Assembly (NCBI RefSeq): GCF_000513115.1 | Contig: NZ_BAUU01000018.1 | Coordinates: 36,903 to 100,902, forward strand | DNA: 64,000 nt | Direction of reading: 5' to 3' | From: Halalkalibacter hemicellulosilyticusJCM 9152 | GTDB taxonomy: Bacteria; Bacillota; Bacilli; Bacillales; Bacillaceae_D | Program-made: the position numbers and the translations under genes | Part shown: one piece after another, positions 50,180 through 60,567 of the stretch | Layout of the letters: every line of letters starts with the position of its first letter | Position numbering within the stretch: position 1 is the first letter of the stretch | Notes under the pieces: generated by a model | Told to the model about the DNA's origin: nothing | The model's input: only the letters and a program-made list of their open reading frames with translations | Database searches by the model: none

Positions 50180-50820
50180 TTAATTCAAAAGGTAGATTTT
50201 ATAGGAGGTTTATAAAAAGACCAATGGATCTCATAGTATCATTTGTTGCCATTGTAGCACTTAGTCCTGTTCTTTTAGTGGTGGCAATCTTAGTGAAAAC
50301 TAAACTAGGAAGTCCGGTATTGTTTAAACAGAAACGTCCGGGTTTAAATGAAAAGGTCTTTATGATGTACAAGTTTAGAACGATGACAGATGAAAGATGT
50401 GAGAATGGGGAGTTACTACCGGATAGTGTAAGGTTAACGAAGTTTGGTAAGTTCCTACGTTCTACATCGCTGGATGAGCTTCCTGAGTTATTCAATATTA
50501 TAAAAGGTGATATGTCTATTATTGGTCCTAGACCATTATTGGTCCAGTACCTGCCTCTTTATAATGAGCATCAAAAGCGGCGTCATGATGTGAGGCCTGG
50601 GTTATCTGGATTAGCGCAGGTAAGTGGTAGGAATGCTATCAGCTGGGAAGATAAATTTGATCTCGATGTGAAATATGTTGATACGGTCAGTTTTATCGGA
50701 GATTGGAAGATAATTTTTCTGACCATAAAAAAAGTTGTGGTCAGAGAGGGTATTAATGCAGAAACTGCTGCTACGATTGAGCCTTTTAAGGGAACCGAAA
50801 AGGAAAGAATAGAAATATGA
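50176..50820 (+). CDS. epsL: Undecaprenyl-phosphate sugar-1-phosphate transferase (EpsL/PglC type)
   Basis: This initiating transferase loads the bacillosamine-type sugar phosphate onto the lipid carrier. The 214-residue protein has one N-terminal re-entrant membrane segment (RPMDLIVSFVAIVALSPVLL). The catalytic core has KFRTMTDER, STSLDELPEL, DMSIIGPRPLL and RPGLSGLAQVSGRNAISW. It overlaps both neighbours by four bases, so translation is coupled. Confidence 0.93.
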   Translation: MINSKGRFYRRFIKRPMDLIVSFVAIVALSPVLLVVAILVKTKLGSPVLFKQKRPGLNEKVFMMYKFRTMTDERCENGELLPDSVRLTKFGKFLRSTSLDELPELFNIIKGDMSIIGPRPLLVQYLPLYNEHQKRRHDVRPGLSGLAQVSGRNAISWEDKFDLDVKYVDTVSFIGDWKIIFLTIKKVVVREGINAETAATIEPFKGTEKERIEI

Positions 50821-51437
50821 ACAATAAACTTTTAATAATTGGTGCTAGCGGACATGGAAAAGTAGTAGCTGATATTGCGTTAAAAATGAATAGATGGCAA
50901 AGTATTGCTTTTTTAGATGATGACGAAAAAATTAAACTATCAATGGGATTAGAAGTTGTAGGAAATTCGAATGAAGCGATGAAACATATTAATGATTGTG
51001 ACATCTTTGTAGGTGTTGGTAATAATGAAGTTCGAAAAAGGATACAGCAAAACCTTGAAGCAGAAGGGGCAACTTTACCTACATTAATTCATCCGAATGC
51101 TGTAATTGCTGAACAAGTTGAAGTGGCACCTGGAACAGCTATTATGGCGGGAGTAGTGATTAACTGTTGCAGTAAAATTGGAAAAGGATGCATTATTAAT
51201 ACAGGGGCTACGATAGACCATGATAATGTGATGGAAGATTTCGTTCATATTTCACCTGGTGTGCATTTAGCTGGTGCGGTGAAAGTTGGACAAGAGTCAT
51301 GGCTAGGTATTGGTAGCACAGTAAGTAATAATGTAAATATTACGAGCAATTGCAAGGTTGGTGCAGGGACTGTAGTAGTAATGGATATAACTGAAACTGG
51401 TACTTATGTAGGTGTTCCAGCGAGGAGAGTTTTATAA
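50817..51437 (+). CDS. epsM: Left-handed beta-helix acetyltransferase (EpsM/PglD type)
   Basis: This enzyme acetylates the 4-amino group to finish the UDP-di-N-acetyl sugar. The 206-residue protein has an N-terminal Rossmann-like domain (LLIIGASGHGKVVADIA) and hexapeptide repeats (VAPGTAIMAGVVINCC, IINTGATIDHDN) with the catalytic His in TIDHD. With the three genes before it, it makes a complete EpsCNLM-like set. Base composition turns AT-rich from here on. Confidence 0.92.
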   Translation: MNNKLLIIGASGHGKVVADIALKMNRWQSIAFLDDDEKIKLSMGLEVVGNSNEAMKHINDCDIFVGVGNNEVRKRIQQNLEAEGATLPTLIHPNAVIAEQVEVAPGTAIMAGVVINCCSKIGKGCIINTGATIDHDNVMEDFVHISPGVHLAGAVKVGQESWLGIGSTVSNNVNITSNCKVGAGTVVVMDITETGTYVGVPARRVL

Positions 51438-52538
51438 ATGAAGGTTCTTGTATTTACAAATTTCGGTATGGGTTTATTTAATTTTAGAAAGGAACTATTA
51501 GAAAAACTTATTAGTGAGGAAAATGATGTATATGTTTCTTTACCTTATGATGAATATGTTCCTAAATTAAAAAGGTTAGGTTGTAAATATATAGAGTCCA
51601 AGGTAGACAGAAGAGGAACTAACCCCATTAATGATATGAAACTTTTGATACAGTATATTAAGGTAATAAAAAATGTTAAACCTGATGTCGTACTAACTTA
51701 CACAATCAAGCCTAATATATATGGTGGTATTGCTTGTAGAATAACAAAAGTTCCTTACTTAACAAATATAACAGGGTTGGGTACAGCTATTGAAAATAGG
51801 GGATTAATTCAAAAGATTACGCTTAGCCTTTATAGTTTGGGGTTGAAAAACTCTACTTGTGTTTTCTTTCAAAATGAGTTTAATAGAAGTTTCTTTGCTG
51901 ATAACAATATTGTAAAAGGTAAGACGAAGTTAATTCCTGGTTCTGGTGTAAATCTAGAACATCATAAATGTGAGGACTATCCAAGTGATGATAAGACAAT
52001 AAGGTTTGTATTCATTGGGCGTATAATGAAAGCAAAGGGAATTGAGGAATTGTTTCAAGCTGCAAAAAAAGTAAAAGAAATTTACTCGAATGTCGAATTT
52101 GATTTAGTTGGCGCTAGTGAAGAAGACTATACTAAACAGTTATCTGAATTAGAAGGATGGGGTATAATCAAATACCACGGCCAGCAGAGCGATGTACATT
52201 CTTTTATAAAAAACTCACATGGAATAATTCTTCCGTCTTATCATGAAGGAACAGCTAACGTATTACTTGAATCTGCTTCAACAGGTCGGCCCATTTTGGC
52301 ATCTAGGGTGCCAGGTTGTATCGAAACCTTCGAAGATGATATTACTGGTTTAGGATTTAAGGTTAGAAGTGTTCCAAGCTTAGTCGAAGCAATTATAAAA
52401 TTTATTAAACTTCCGTATCATCAAAAGAAGCAAATGGGCATAGAAGGACGTAAAAAGATGGAAGAGGAATATGATAGAAAGCTAGTAATAGATGCTTATT
52501 TGCAAGAAATACAAACATTAGTAAATGAGGAGAATTGA
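51438..52538 (+). CDS. Family 4 glycosyltransferase (PglA/EpsD-like)
   Basis: This retaining GT-B enzyme of 366 residues probably adds the second sugar to the lipid-linked primer. It shows VLTYTIKPNIYGGIACR and NITGLGTA in the N-terminal domain and PSYHEGTANVLLESASTGRP (donor site, about 272-291) in the C-terminal domain. The ATG follows the epsM stop with no gap. AT content is clearly higher than in upstream genes. Confidence 0.88.
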   Translation: MKVLVFTNFGMGLFNFRKELLEKLISEENDVYVSLPYDEYVPKLKRLGCKYIESKVDRRGTNPINDMKLLIQYIKVIKNVKPDVVLTYTIKPNIYGGIACRITKVPYLTNITGLGTAIENRGLIQKITLSLYSLGLKNSTCVFFQNEFNRSFFADNNIVKGKTKLIPGSGVNLEHHKCEDYPSDDKTIRFVFIGRIMKAKGIEELFQAAKKVKEIYSNVEFDLVGASEEDYTKQLSELEGWGIIKYHGQQSDVHSFIKNSHGIILPSYHEGTANVLLESASTGRPILASRVPGCIETFEDDITGLGFKVRSVPSLVEAIIKFIKLPYHQKKQMGIEGRKKMEEEYDRKLVIDAYLQEIQTLVNEEN

Positions 52539-52539
52539 A

Positions 52540-53919
52540 ATGAACTTATATGAAAAGATTGTTAGCAGAGAAGAGAAAATATCTTTAATCGGACTTGGAT
52601 ATGTAGGTATGCCAATAGCAGTTGCATTTGCTAAAAAAATAGATGTTATTGGATTTGACGTTAATAAAGAAAAGATCGAATTATACAAGCAAGGAATTGA
52701 TCCTACCAAAGAAGTTGGTAATGAAGTAATAAAAAATACAACTGTTGATTTCACATGCGATGAAGCAAAATTAAGAGACGCAAAATTCCATATCGTTGCT
52801 GTACCAACTCCAGTTAAAGCCGACCGTACTCCTGACCTAACTCCGGTTAAATCTGCAACCAAAACACTTGGCAGAAATTTAACTAAAGGGTCAATTGTTG
52901 TTTTTGAATCGACTGTGTATCCAGGAGTAACCGAAGAGATATGTGTTCCAATATTAGAAAAAGAATCAGGATTAAAATATGGAGTAGATTTTAAAGTAGG
53001 TTACTCTCCTGAACGTATTAATCCTGGAGACCAAGAGCACAGACTTGAAACGATTATAAAAGTAGTTTCAGGTATGGATGAGGTCACTTTAGAAATTGTT
53101 GCTAAAGTCTATGAAATAGTCGTAGATGTGGGTGTATTTAAAGCTGAAAGTATAAAGGTTGCTGAAGCTGCTAAAGTTATTGAAAATGCCCAACGTGATA
53201 TAAATATTGCTTTTATGAATGAACTATCTATTATCTTCAATAAAATGGATGTTGATACAAAGGCTGTTTTAGAAGCCGCAGGGACTAAGTGGAATTTCTT
53301 GAATTTTTCACCTGGTCTTGTAGGTGGACATTGTATTGGCGTAGATCCGTACTATCTAACATACAAAGCAGAGCAAGAAGGTTATTACTCACAAATAATT
53401 CTATCAGGTAGAAAAATAAATGATGATATGGGTAAGTATGTCGCTGAAAGTACTGTAAAAAAATTGATAAAAGCTAAAAAACAAATTAATGGAGCAAGGG
53501 TTGCTATCTTTGGAGTTACTTTCAAAGAAAACTGTCCTGATGTAAGAAACACAAAAGTAGTAGATGTAATCAAAGAATTAGAGGAATACGGAATAGAAGT
53601 AAAAGTTATCGATCCAGTGGCTGATAAAGAAGACCTTTGGCATGAATATAAAATTCATCCTAGCACTATTGATGAAGTACAAGGGATGGATGCAGTTATT
53701 TTTGCAGTTCCACATGAAGAGTTTAAGGATATCGAATTAAAAGAAATTATAAATATGTTTAAGACATCTGAATATATCGATTCAAAAGCAATTTCCGAAG
53801 TATCAGCTACAAATGAGTTGAGTTCTTCAATGGATAATGATTGTGTACTGATTGATTTAAAAGGGATGTTTGATCGAAAAGAAGCTGAAATATTGGGTTA
53901 TAATTACTGGAGGCTATAA
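52540..53919 (+). CDS. UDP-N-acetylhexosamine 6-dehydrogenase (WbpO/TviB type)
   Basis: This NAD-dependent enzyme oxidises C6 of a UDP-HexNAc to the uronic acid. The 459-residue protein has the NAD motif LIGLGYVGMPIAVAF, VAVPTPV, SPERINPGDQEH, the active-site cysteine region GLVGGHCIGVDPYYL, and FGVTFKENCPDVRN. The next gene is a TviC/WbpP-like epimerase, a pairing known to yield UDP-GalNAcA. ATG 52540 lies two bases after the previous stop. Confidence 0.88.
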   Translation: MNLYEKIVSREEKISLIGLGYVGMPIAVAFAKKIDVIGFDVNKEKIELYKQGIDPTKEVGNEVIKNTTVDFTCDEAKLRDAKFHIVAVPTPVKADRTPDLTPVKSATKTLGRNLTKGSIVVFESTVYPGVTEEICVPILEKESGLKYGVDFKVGYSPERINPGDQEHRLETIIKVVSGMDEVTLEIVAKVYEIVVDVGVFKAESIKVAEAAKVIENAQRDINIAFMNELSIIFNKMDVDTKAVLEAAGTKWNFLNFSPGLVGGHCIGVDPYYLTYKAEQEGYYSQIILSGRKINDDMGKYVAESTVKKLIKAKKQINGARVAIFGVTFKENCPDVRNTKVVDVIKELEEYGIEVKVIDPVADKEDLWHEYKIHPSTIDEVQGMDAVIFAVPHEEFKDIELKEIINMFKTSEYIDSKAISEVSATNELSSSMDNDCVLIDLKGMFDRKEAEILGYNYWRL

Positions 53920-53921
53920 TA

Positions 53922-54911
53922 ATGGGTTATGAAAATATTGTTTTTCCTAAAGATTCAAAGTTCTTAGTTACTGGTTCGGCAGGTTTTATAGGATCTAACT
54001 TAGTTGAAGCAATTTTAAATTTAGGTTATAAAGTTAGAGGCTTGGATGATTTTTCTACTGGTAAAAGAGAGAATGTTGAAGAACTAATAGATAATCCTAA
54101 TTATGAGTTTATTGAAGGTACTATCTTAGATCAAGATATATCTAATGCAGCTTGTAAGGATATAGACTTCGTTTTGCATCAGGCAGCTTGGGGGAGTGTT
54201 CCTCGTAGTATTGAGATGCCTCTAGTCTATGAAGAAATTAATATTAAAGGTACACTAAATATGATGGAATCAGCAAGGAAAAATGGGGTAAAGAAATTTG
54301 TTTATGCATCAAGTTCTTCGGTCTATGGTGATGAGCCGAATTTACCGAAAAAAGAAGGAGTAGAAGGGAACGTGTTGTCTCCATATGCTCTAACAAAAAA
54401 GGTAAATGAAGAATATGGGAGGTTGTACTCAAGCCTTTACGGATTAGACACATACGGCTTAAGATATTTTAATGTATTTGGTAGGAGACAAAATCCTGAT
54501 GGGGCGTATGCAGCGGTAATTCCGAAATTTATTAAACAATTGTTAAATGATGAAAAGCCGACTATTAATGGTGATGGCAGACAAAGTAGGGATTTTACTT
54601 ATATAGAAAATGTTATAGAGGCTAATCTAAAGGCCTGTAATGCGTCTAGTGAAGCCGCTGGACAAGCTTATAATATTGCTTATGGCGGTAGAGAGTATTT
54701 GATTGATATATATGGAGAGTTATGTAAAGCATTAGGAAAAAACATAGAGCCCAATTTCGGCCCTGAAAGAAAGGGTGATATTAAGCACAGTAATGCTGAT
54801 ATAAGTAAGGTTAAAGAAATGTTGGGTTATAGTCCAGAGTGGAGTTTTGAAAGAGGGATTGTTTCGGCCATTGGGTGGTATAAAGAAACCATTGGTACCA
54901 GAGAGGTGTAA
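53922..54911 (+). CDS. UDP-N-acetylglucosamine 4-epimerase family protein (WbpP/TviC type)
   Basis: This extended short-chain dehydrogenase has 329 residues: FLVTGSAGFIGSNLVEA, HQAAWGSVPRS, the catalytic Ser-Tyr-x3-Lys in YASSSSVYG and YALTKK, and GLRYFNVFGRRQNPDGAYAA. The SVPRS pattern is typical of WbpP/TviC enzymes that act on N-acetylated sugars. It is two bases after the dehydrogenase. Confidence 0.88.
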   Translation: MGYENIVFPKDSKFLVTGSAGFIGSNLVEAILNLGYKVRGLDDFSTGKRENVEELIDNPNYEFIEGTILDQDISNAACKDIDFVLHQAAWGSVPRSIEMPLVYEEINIKGTLNMMESARKNGVKKFVYASSSSVYGDEPNLPKKEGVEGNVLSPYALTKKVNEEYGRLYSSLYGLDTYGLRYFNVFGRRQNPDGAYAAVIPKFIKQLLNDEKPTINGDGRQSRDFTYIENVIEANLKACNASSEAAGQAYNIAYGGREYLIDIYGELCKALGKNIEPNFGPERKGDIKHSNADISKVKEMLGYSPEWSFERGIVSAIGWYKETIGTREV

Positions 54912-54917
54912 AATTTC

Positions 54918-55808
54918 ATGTGTGATATAGTTATATTAACACCTTCTTTTAACAGGAGGGAAACTTTACCAAGATTATATGATAGTTTAAAGGGCCAAAT
55001 CGATAATAATTTTACATGGGTAATTGTAGATGATGGAAGTTTAGATGGAACTGCATCTCTTGTAAGAGAAATGTTAAATGAAGATATTATAGATATAAAA
55101 TATATATTTCAAGAAAATGGAGGTAAAGCCAGGGCTTTAAATACTGGCTTTGCAGAATGTCAAAAGGCCCTTGTTGTTATGATTGTAGACAGTGATGATT
55201 ATTTGTTACCAACAGCTGTTAGTACTGTTAAGAAATACTGGGATAAGTATGGAGATATTCAAGATATAGGAGGATTTTTATTTCACTATAAAACGCTAGA
55301 CGGCGAAGTTATAAAACCCAAAAGTGGTTTAATTAATAGCGATCAGGTTATGACGATTTATCAATATAATGGAATGTACGGAAAGCATGATGGGTGTATT
55401 TGCTATATTAATAAAGTAACTAAAGAATACAGGTATCCTGAATATGTTGGAGAAAAATATGTTGGTCCTACAGTATTACAAATGGAAATGGCGGATAATT
55501 ACAAGATTGTATATTCACCTGAATTAGTTGGTGTGGCAGAATATCAAGTAGATGGTCTCACTAAAAGTGGACGCTTATTAAGGTTAAGAAATCCTTTGGG
55601 AATGATACATTATTGTAAGTTAATGATGAGTTCCAAAGGAAGTTTAATGACACAATTCAAATATGCAATTTCTATTTGGCCCTACGCTAGAATTGCAAAT
55701 AAGTCATTTTTGACTGTTTTAAGGGAAGTGAAAAGACCACTTATGTTGACCGTTACTTATTTACCAGGCAAACTCGTCTATTATAAGTGGAAAAAATATC
55801 TACCCTAG
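54918..55808 (+). CDS. Family 2 glycosyltransferase
   Basis: This GT-A inverting enzyme has 296 residues: VILTPSFNRRETLPRLYDSL, VIVDDGSLDGT, NGGKARALNTGF and the metal-binding VDSDDYLLP. The acceptor and donor cannot be predicted. It closes the first tight run of the AT-rich section, and a long gap follows. Confidence 0.87.
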   Translation: MCDIVILTPSFNRRETLPRLYDSLKGQIDNNFTWVIVDDGSLDGTASLVREMLNEDIIDIKYIFQENGGKARALNTGFAECQKALVVMIVDSDDYLLPTAVSTVKKYWDKYGDIQDIGGFLFHYKTLDGEVIKPKSGLINSDQVMTIYQYNGMYGKHDGCICYINKVTKEYRYPEYVGEKYVGPTVLQMEMADNYKIVYSPELVGVAEYQVDGLTKSGRLLRLRNPLGMIHYCKLMMSSKGSLMTQFKYAISIWPYARIANKSFLTVLREVKRPLMLTVTYLPGKLVYYKWKKYLP

Positions 55809-56352
55809 GTATGCTTTAGATATTAAATTCAAGTTCTTCACCACATCTTTGTTTTAACGAAAAAAGAGAAACATTGCATTTTTGAATGACTAACCAAGAC
55901 TACGGTTTCATGGTTCTAACTATGGCAAATAAACAGAGCAATATTCTTTCTAGATAAATAGAAAAAACGTTTTTCAATAAGCCTGTTATCATCGACATGC
56001 GGAAACACCATCAAGGTAGCCTATACGCTAGATGATAAATACCCTGCAAAATTAAAATATAAAATTAGGACAACTTGCTATTAAGCTATTGAATGTAGTA
56101 TAGATATATGGACACAACTTGATTAAGTCTCGGTTAGAAATGTGAATATACAATCATTAAGGTAGTGATGTGGTTTAATATAATTATTTTAGGTACTCTT
56201 TCTAGAATAGCCTATGATATTGATTTAGAACTACTAGAGGGATGGAATAATCAGGGGAATCGGTATTAATTATTATTTGCCACGAGGTGAACAAGTAACG
56301 TTTAGAATCCCTTACTATAATAATTATATAATATTTTGGAAAGGGGATTACA
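55809..56352. other. AT-rich intergenic stretch inside the polysaccharide locus
   Basis: A 544-base region with no open frame of note. It probably contains decayed sequence, but I recognised no transposase or gene. A TATAAT-like run near 56320-56334 and the site GGAAAGGGG before the next gene suggest a new promoter. Confidence 0.4.
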
Positions 56353-57552
56353 ATGAAAAAATCATTACTATTTGTTATTAATAATTTTAATATTGGAGGA
56401 CCGCAAAAAAGCTTACTTGCTCTACTACATGAGTTAGATTTTAAAAAGTATGATGTTGATTTACTTATATTACAAGAAGGTGGAAAGTTAGTTGAATTCC
56501 TTCCAAGTGAAGTATCTTTAGTTAATCCTCATAAAAAACATAGATATGCTATTTTGTCGAAAAAACACATCAGTAGGTATATATTAGAAATGTGCAGAAG
56601 TTTAGATATTAAATTTTTATATAATACACTAAAAAGTATTATATTTGGAGTATATAAACGCAATATGACAGAAAGTAAGCAAAAGTTTTGGCAAAGGAAT
56701 AAGGAAGTTCTACCTAAATTAGAGAAGTATTATGATATTGCATTTGGTGTCTCTAGTGGACACTCATTATATTTTATAATTGACTGTGTTAACGCTAAAA
56801 GAAAAATAAATTGGATTAGAACTGATTATCGTGTTCTAAAAAGGAATAAAAAAATTGACAGTGAATATATTTCAAAGGCTGAAATGAGTTTATCTGTATC
56901 CGAACAATGTAAAGATATATTTATTGATGAATTTAAAGAAATTAATCCTAAGGTTGAAGTTATTTATAACTTATTACCTGTGAACTTATACAATACTTTA
57001 CCAGCAGATACTACATTAATGAAAAAAGAACTACAAAATCAAATTAATTTATTAACCATATGTCGACTTGATCCTCACAAAGGACTGGATATTGCAATTA
57101 AGTGCTGTAAAATTCTATTGGAAGAAGGTTTAAATATAAAATGGTTTGTTTTGGGAGAAGGATCTTATAAAACTAAAGTTGAGGAAATGATAGAAGAGTT
57201 CAACTTACAAGGAAGTTTTATCCTATTAGGGTCTCATTTAAACACTATGAAATATATAAATGAAAGTGATATATTTGTCCACCCCTCAAGGTTTGAAGGC
57301 AAGTCTAATGTTGTTGATGAAGCAAAATACTTATGCAAACCAATTGTAGTAACTAATTATAATACAGCAACTGAACAAATTAACAATATGGGTAATGGAA
57401 TTATTACAGAAATTGACGAGGGATCACTTGCAAAAGGAATATTATCAATAATCCAAGATAAATCTTTAGAAAATAAATTCATTCAAAACTTAAAAAATGA
57501 TCAATATGATCGAAGAATCAGTATAAAAAAATTCGACAATTTGTTTAGTTAA
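56353..57552 (+). CDS. Family 4 glycosyltransferase
   Basis: This 399-residue GT-B protein has an N-terminal FVINNFNIGGPQKSLLALL glycine-rich acceptor loop. The C-terminal donor site has CRLDPHKGLDIAIKCC, GEGSYKTKVEEM and HPSRFEGKSNVVDEAKYLCK. It has about 30 percent GC, the most AT-rich style of the locus. The ATG follows GGAAAGGGG. Confidence 0.87.
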   Translation: MKKSLLFVINNFNIGGPQKSLLALLHELDFKKYDVDLLILQEGGKLVEFLPSEVSLVNPHKKHRYAILSKKHISRYILEMCRSLDIKFLYNTLKSIIFGVYKRNMTESKQKFWQRNKEVLPKLEKYYDIAFGVSSGHSLYFIIDCVNAKRKINWIRTDYRVLKRNKKIDSEYISKAEMSLSVSEQCKDIFIDEFKEINPKVEVIYNLLPVNLYNTLPADTTLMKKELQNQINLLTICRLDPHKGLDIAIKCCKILLEEGLNIKWFVLGEGSYKTKVEEMIEEFNLQGSFILLGSHLNTMKYINESDIFVHPSRFEGKSNVVDEAKYLCKPIVVTNYNTATEQINNMGNGIITEIDEGSLAKGILSIIQDKSLENKFIQNLKNDQYDRRISIKKFDNLFS

Positions 57553-57680
57553 TAGTTCACAATAAAAAAACTACTAGTTTTTTATTGTGAGATTCATTAA
57601 TTCTAAATTAAAGTTACTAATAGGCTTTCAATTTTTAACCATTATATAGATATTTGAAATTGATTAATTGGAGTGCAAAG

Positions 57681-58886
57681 ATGAATAAGTCCTATTACAA
57701 CATAAATTTCATTAAAAAAATATCAATTGTATTAATATTGCTTCCAGTATTTATTAGCAATTACTTGAGTGAGCAATTTGGTATTACTAGCATGGTATTT
57801 TTAATATTACTTGTAATACCATTCTGCTTTACTAATTGGAAATCATTGTTTATAAGTTTTAATTATATGATCAAAATAAATTATATTAAACTTTTGTTTT
57901 TGTATTTAATTTATTGTTCATTCACTTTAGCATTCACACAAGATTTTTCTGCAGGGTTGAATATGATACTTCTTTTTATAGTATCGGTTATTTTAGGACT
58001 CCTTTTTTCACAATATAAAGTAATTGAAATTTATAAGCATTTAGCCTGGAGTGGGCTTATTTATACTATAGTATTATACTTAGGAATCCCGAATTTATAT
58101 TTTAATTATTATACAGAATCACAAAGGTTTGCTTATTACCATGGAGACATCTCGCTAAATCCGAATTATTTCAGTATATTACTTAGCTTCTTTGGAATGT
58201 ACTTTTTATACAAATTTATTAGTACTAAAAATTATAAGCTATTACATGCCATACCTCTTTTGATGATTATATTTTTTATAATAGAAACGCATTCAAGAAG
58301 CGGTTTATACACTTTTAGCATTGTCTCTTTAATTTCCTTTTTATTGTTCGCTAAGAAAAGTATATTAACTTATATTAGTGGAGCGTTTCTAACTGCGCTG
58401 CTATTTATATTTATTTTTACAAATATTAATTTTAGTAATAATGTGGATACTCGTATTACGGAATTAGATTTAAATAATAGGAATTTGATCTGGGAAGTTG
58501 GTATTGAAAAATCGTTGGAAGATCCTTATAAGTTTATTTTTGGTTATGGAAAAGGTACTTCTGAATTTATTCTTGGTGAAAGTAATCTTTTGTACTCAGT
58601 AATTAATGATGAAGGTAAAGCAAGAACAAATGCACATAATATGTATATAGAAAATTTACTGAATTTAGGAATAATCGGGCTGTCTTTGTTGATATTATTT
58701 TCACTTTATTTAATAAAATTCTTCTATCGTAAATTTGAATATAATACTTCCTTAGTACCAATTTTAATTTATGGTACAATAATAATAAGTGGTTTAATGG
58801 GAAATCAAATGAGAACATATTATTTTGTTATTGTTTTTGCTATTGTAATTGCGTATTCGATACAAAAACAAAGAGAACTCAATTAG
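57681..58886 (+). CDS. O-antigen polymerase/ligase-like membrane protein (Wzy)
   Basis: This 401-residue protein has about ten membrane helices and a large extracytoplasmic loop. It includes the HSRSGLYTF motif common in Wzy/WaaL proteins and a FGYGKGTSEF ... NAHNMYIENLLNLG segment whose ..HN.. pattern is also typical. It most likely polymerises the repeat unit outside the membrane. ATG 57681 follows GGAG. Confidence 0.8.
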   Translation: MNKSYYNINFIKKISIVLILLPVFISNYLSEQFGITSMVFLILLVIPFCFTNWKSLFISFNYMIKINYIKLLFLYLIYCSFTLAFTQDFSAGLNMILLFIVSVILGLLFSQYKVIEIYKHLAWSGLIYTIVLYLGIPNLYFNYYTESQRFAYYHGDISLNPNYFSILLSFFGMYFLYKFISTKNYKLLHAIPLLMIIFFIIETHSRSGLYTFSIVSLISFLLFAKKSILTYISGAFLTALLFIFIFTNINFSNNVDTRITELDLNNRNLIWEVGIEKSLEDPYKFIFGYGKGTSEFILGESNLLYSVINDEGKARTNAHNMYIENLLNLGIIGLSLLILFSLYLIKFFYRKFEYNTSLVPILIYGTIIISGLMGNQMRTYYFVIVFAIVIAYSIQKQRELN

Positions 58887-58913
58887 AAATTATTATCAAG
58901 AGGTAACTTATAC

Positions 58914-60293
58914 ATGGGAATAAATATTACTAAATCAGATGTAAGATGGAGTTATATAAGTCTATTTTTATTTAACGGAATAAATGTGCTGTTATTACCA
59001 TTTATATTAGCCTATTTAAGTTCTAGCGAAATAGGTTTATGGTATACGTTTACAGCTGTTGCTGGTTTAGTAATACTTTTAGACTTTGGTTTTATGACAA
59101 CTTTATCAAGAAATGTAACCTACGTGTGGGCTGGAGCAGATGATATAGTATCTTCTGAATTTAAAAAAAACATTAAACAGGATTTAGGGCCGAATTATAC
59201 TTTGTTTGTAAAGTTATTTAAAACAACTAAATTGATTTACCTTTTGATAGGAATGTTGATATTCGGAATACTATTATCTATAGGTACTTACTATATTTAT
59301 TCTGTTTCAAAGAATGACATTTCTATGACTACTGTCATGGTGTCATGGTTAATATATGCTTCAGCAGTATTTCTTAATATGAGATATGCTTATTGGAATG
59401 CTATTCTAAAGGGAATAGGAGCTATTAAAGAAAATCAACAATTATTAATAATAACAAAATTAGTTCAATTAATTTTCAGTATTTTGTTTCTTATATTAGG
59501 TTATGGGATTATTGGAGTTTCCGTCGCCTATTTTATTTCTATTATTATTAATCGTATTTTAGTTAATAAATACTTCTATTCGTATCAGAATAATAAAACT
59601 GCTATTAAGCCCTTATTAATACAAAAAATCGATAAAAAGGAATATTTAATACTACTAAGGAAGTTGCTTCCCAACACTTATAAACAGGGGCTAATTTCAA
59701 TATCGAATTATATTAATTTAAGGTCAACCACAGTGGTAAGTTCAGCTTTCTTAGGGTTAAATGTAACTGCGTCACTTGGCTTTGTATTACAGGTTTTTAC
59801 ATTAATAACTGTGGTAGCAAATACATTTTTTAATACATTTTTGCCTCAGTTTAGTTCAAACAGAGTAAATAGTCAATATAACAACTTAAAGAGTATATTT
59901 AAAAAGGCTTTACTGATTAATTATATAATTACGATACTTGGTTTTGCAGGATTTATCTTAACTATAAACATTTTTTTAGATTTGATTAATTCAGATGTTG
60001 AGCTATTACCTATGCCTGTAATTATAGTTATTATGATATATATGTTTTTGTATAATAATCAATCGATTTTTACTGCATTTAATGCAACAAAAAATGTATT
60101 ACCGCACTACAAATCATTCTTTATATCAAGCTTATTAGTCTTAGGCCTTCAATTATTTTTACTGTACTATTTCGATGCAACATTATGGAGTTTATTACTT
60201 CCAATATTATTAGTACAGTTACTATATAATAACTGGTATTGGCCTTATTTGACGATAAAAGAGTTAAGAAGTTATAAGTCTTCGGATAAATAG
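58914..60293 (+). CDS. Polysaccharide flippase (Wzx-like, MOP superfamily)
   Basis: This 459-residue protein has about twelve to fourteen membrane helices and the usual N-terminal SYISLFLFNGINVLLLPFIL segment. It would move lipid-linked repeat units across the membrane for the polymerase encoded upstream. The AT-rich composition matches the preceding genes. Confidence 0.82.
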   Translation: MGINITKSDVRWSYISLFLFNGINVLLLPFILAYLSSSEIGLWYTFTAVAGLVILLDFGFMTTLSRNVTYVWAGADDIVSSEFKKNIKQDLGPNYTLFVKLFKTTKLIYLLIGMLIFGILLSIGTYYIYSVSKNDISMTTVMVSWLIYASAVFLNMRYAYWNAILKGIGAIKENQQLLIITKLVQLIFSILFLILGYGIIGVSVAYFISIIINRILVNKYFYSYQNNKTAIKPLLIQKIDKKEYLILLRKLLPNTYKQGLISISNYINLRSTTVVSSAFLGLNVTASLGFVLQVFTLITVVANTFFNTFLPQFSSNRVNSQYNNLKSIFKKALLINYIITILGFAGFILTINIFLDLINSDVELLPMPVIIVIMIYMFLYNNQSIFTAFNATKNVLPHYKSFFISSLLVLGLQLFLLYYFDATLWSLLLPILLVQLLYNNWYWPYLTIKELRSYKSSDK

Positions 60294-60339
60294 TTATTTT
60301 GCAAAATACACCTTACTTAAAAGCGATGTTTCGGACACT

Positions 60340-60545
60340 CATTACGTGCCATTCAGTACAGAGGCTGTAAAATTTCTATTTCAACTCATTACCGACTTTT
60401 ATGAACAGAAGAGTTTTATCGTGACATTAAACCTAGAATTCAGTTAATGGAATAGTATATTTTCTGATGGACTAACCACATGCCCTTGTGGATCGCTTGA
60501 TCCACAACGCACATGTGATAAGTTACGTGGGTGGGTGAAAGTTTG
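60340..60545 (+). pseudogene. istB: IS21-family helper protein IstB, C-terminal remnant
   Basis: Reading frames here spell PFSTEAVKFLFQLITDFYEQ, SFIVTLNLEFS, stop, WNSIFSD, and after a frameshift ALVDRLIHNAHVIS, the C-terminal end of the IstB ATPase. A TAA replaces a Gln codon between LEFS and WN, and the frame is broken near 60483. No istA or terminal repeats were found. It marks the right edge of the AT-rich cassette. Confidence 0.7.
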
Positions 60546-60567
60546 GGCGTAAGGAGTGACAAGAGTT

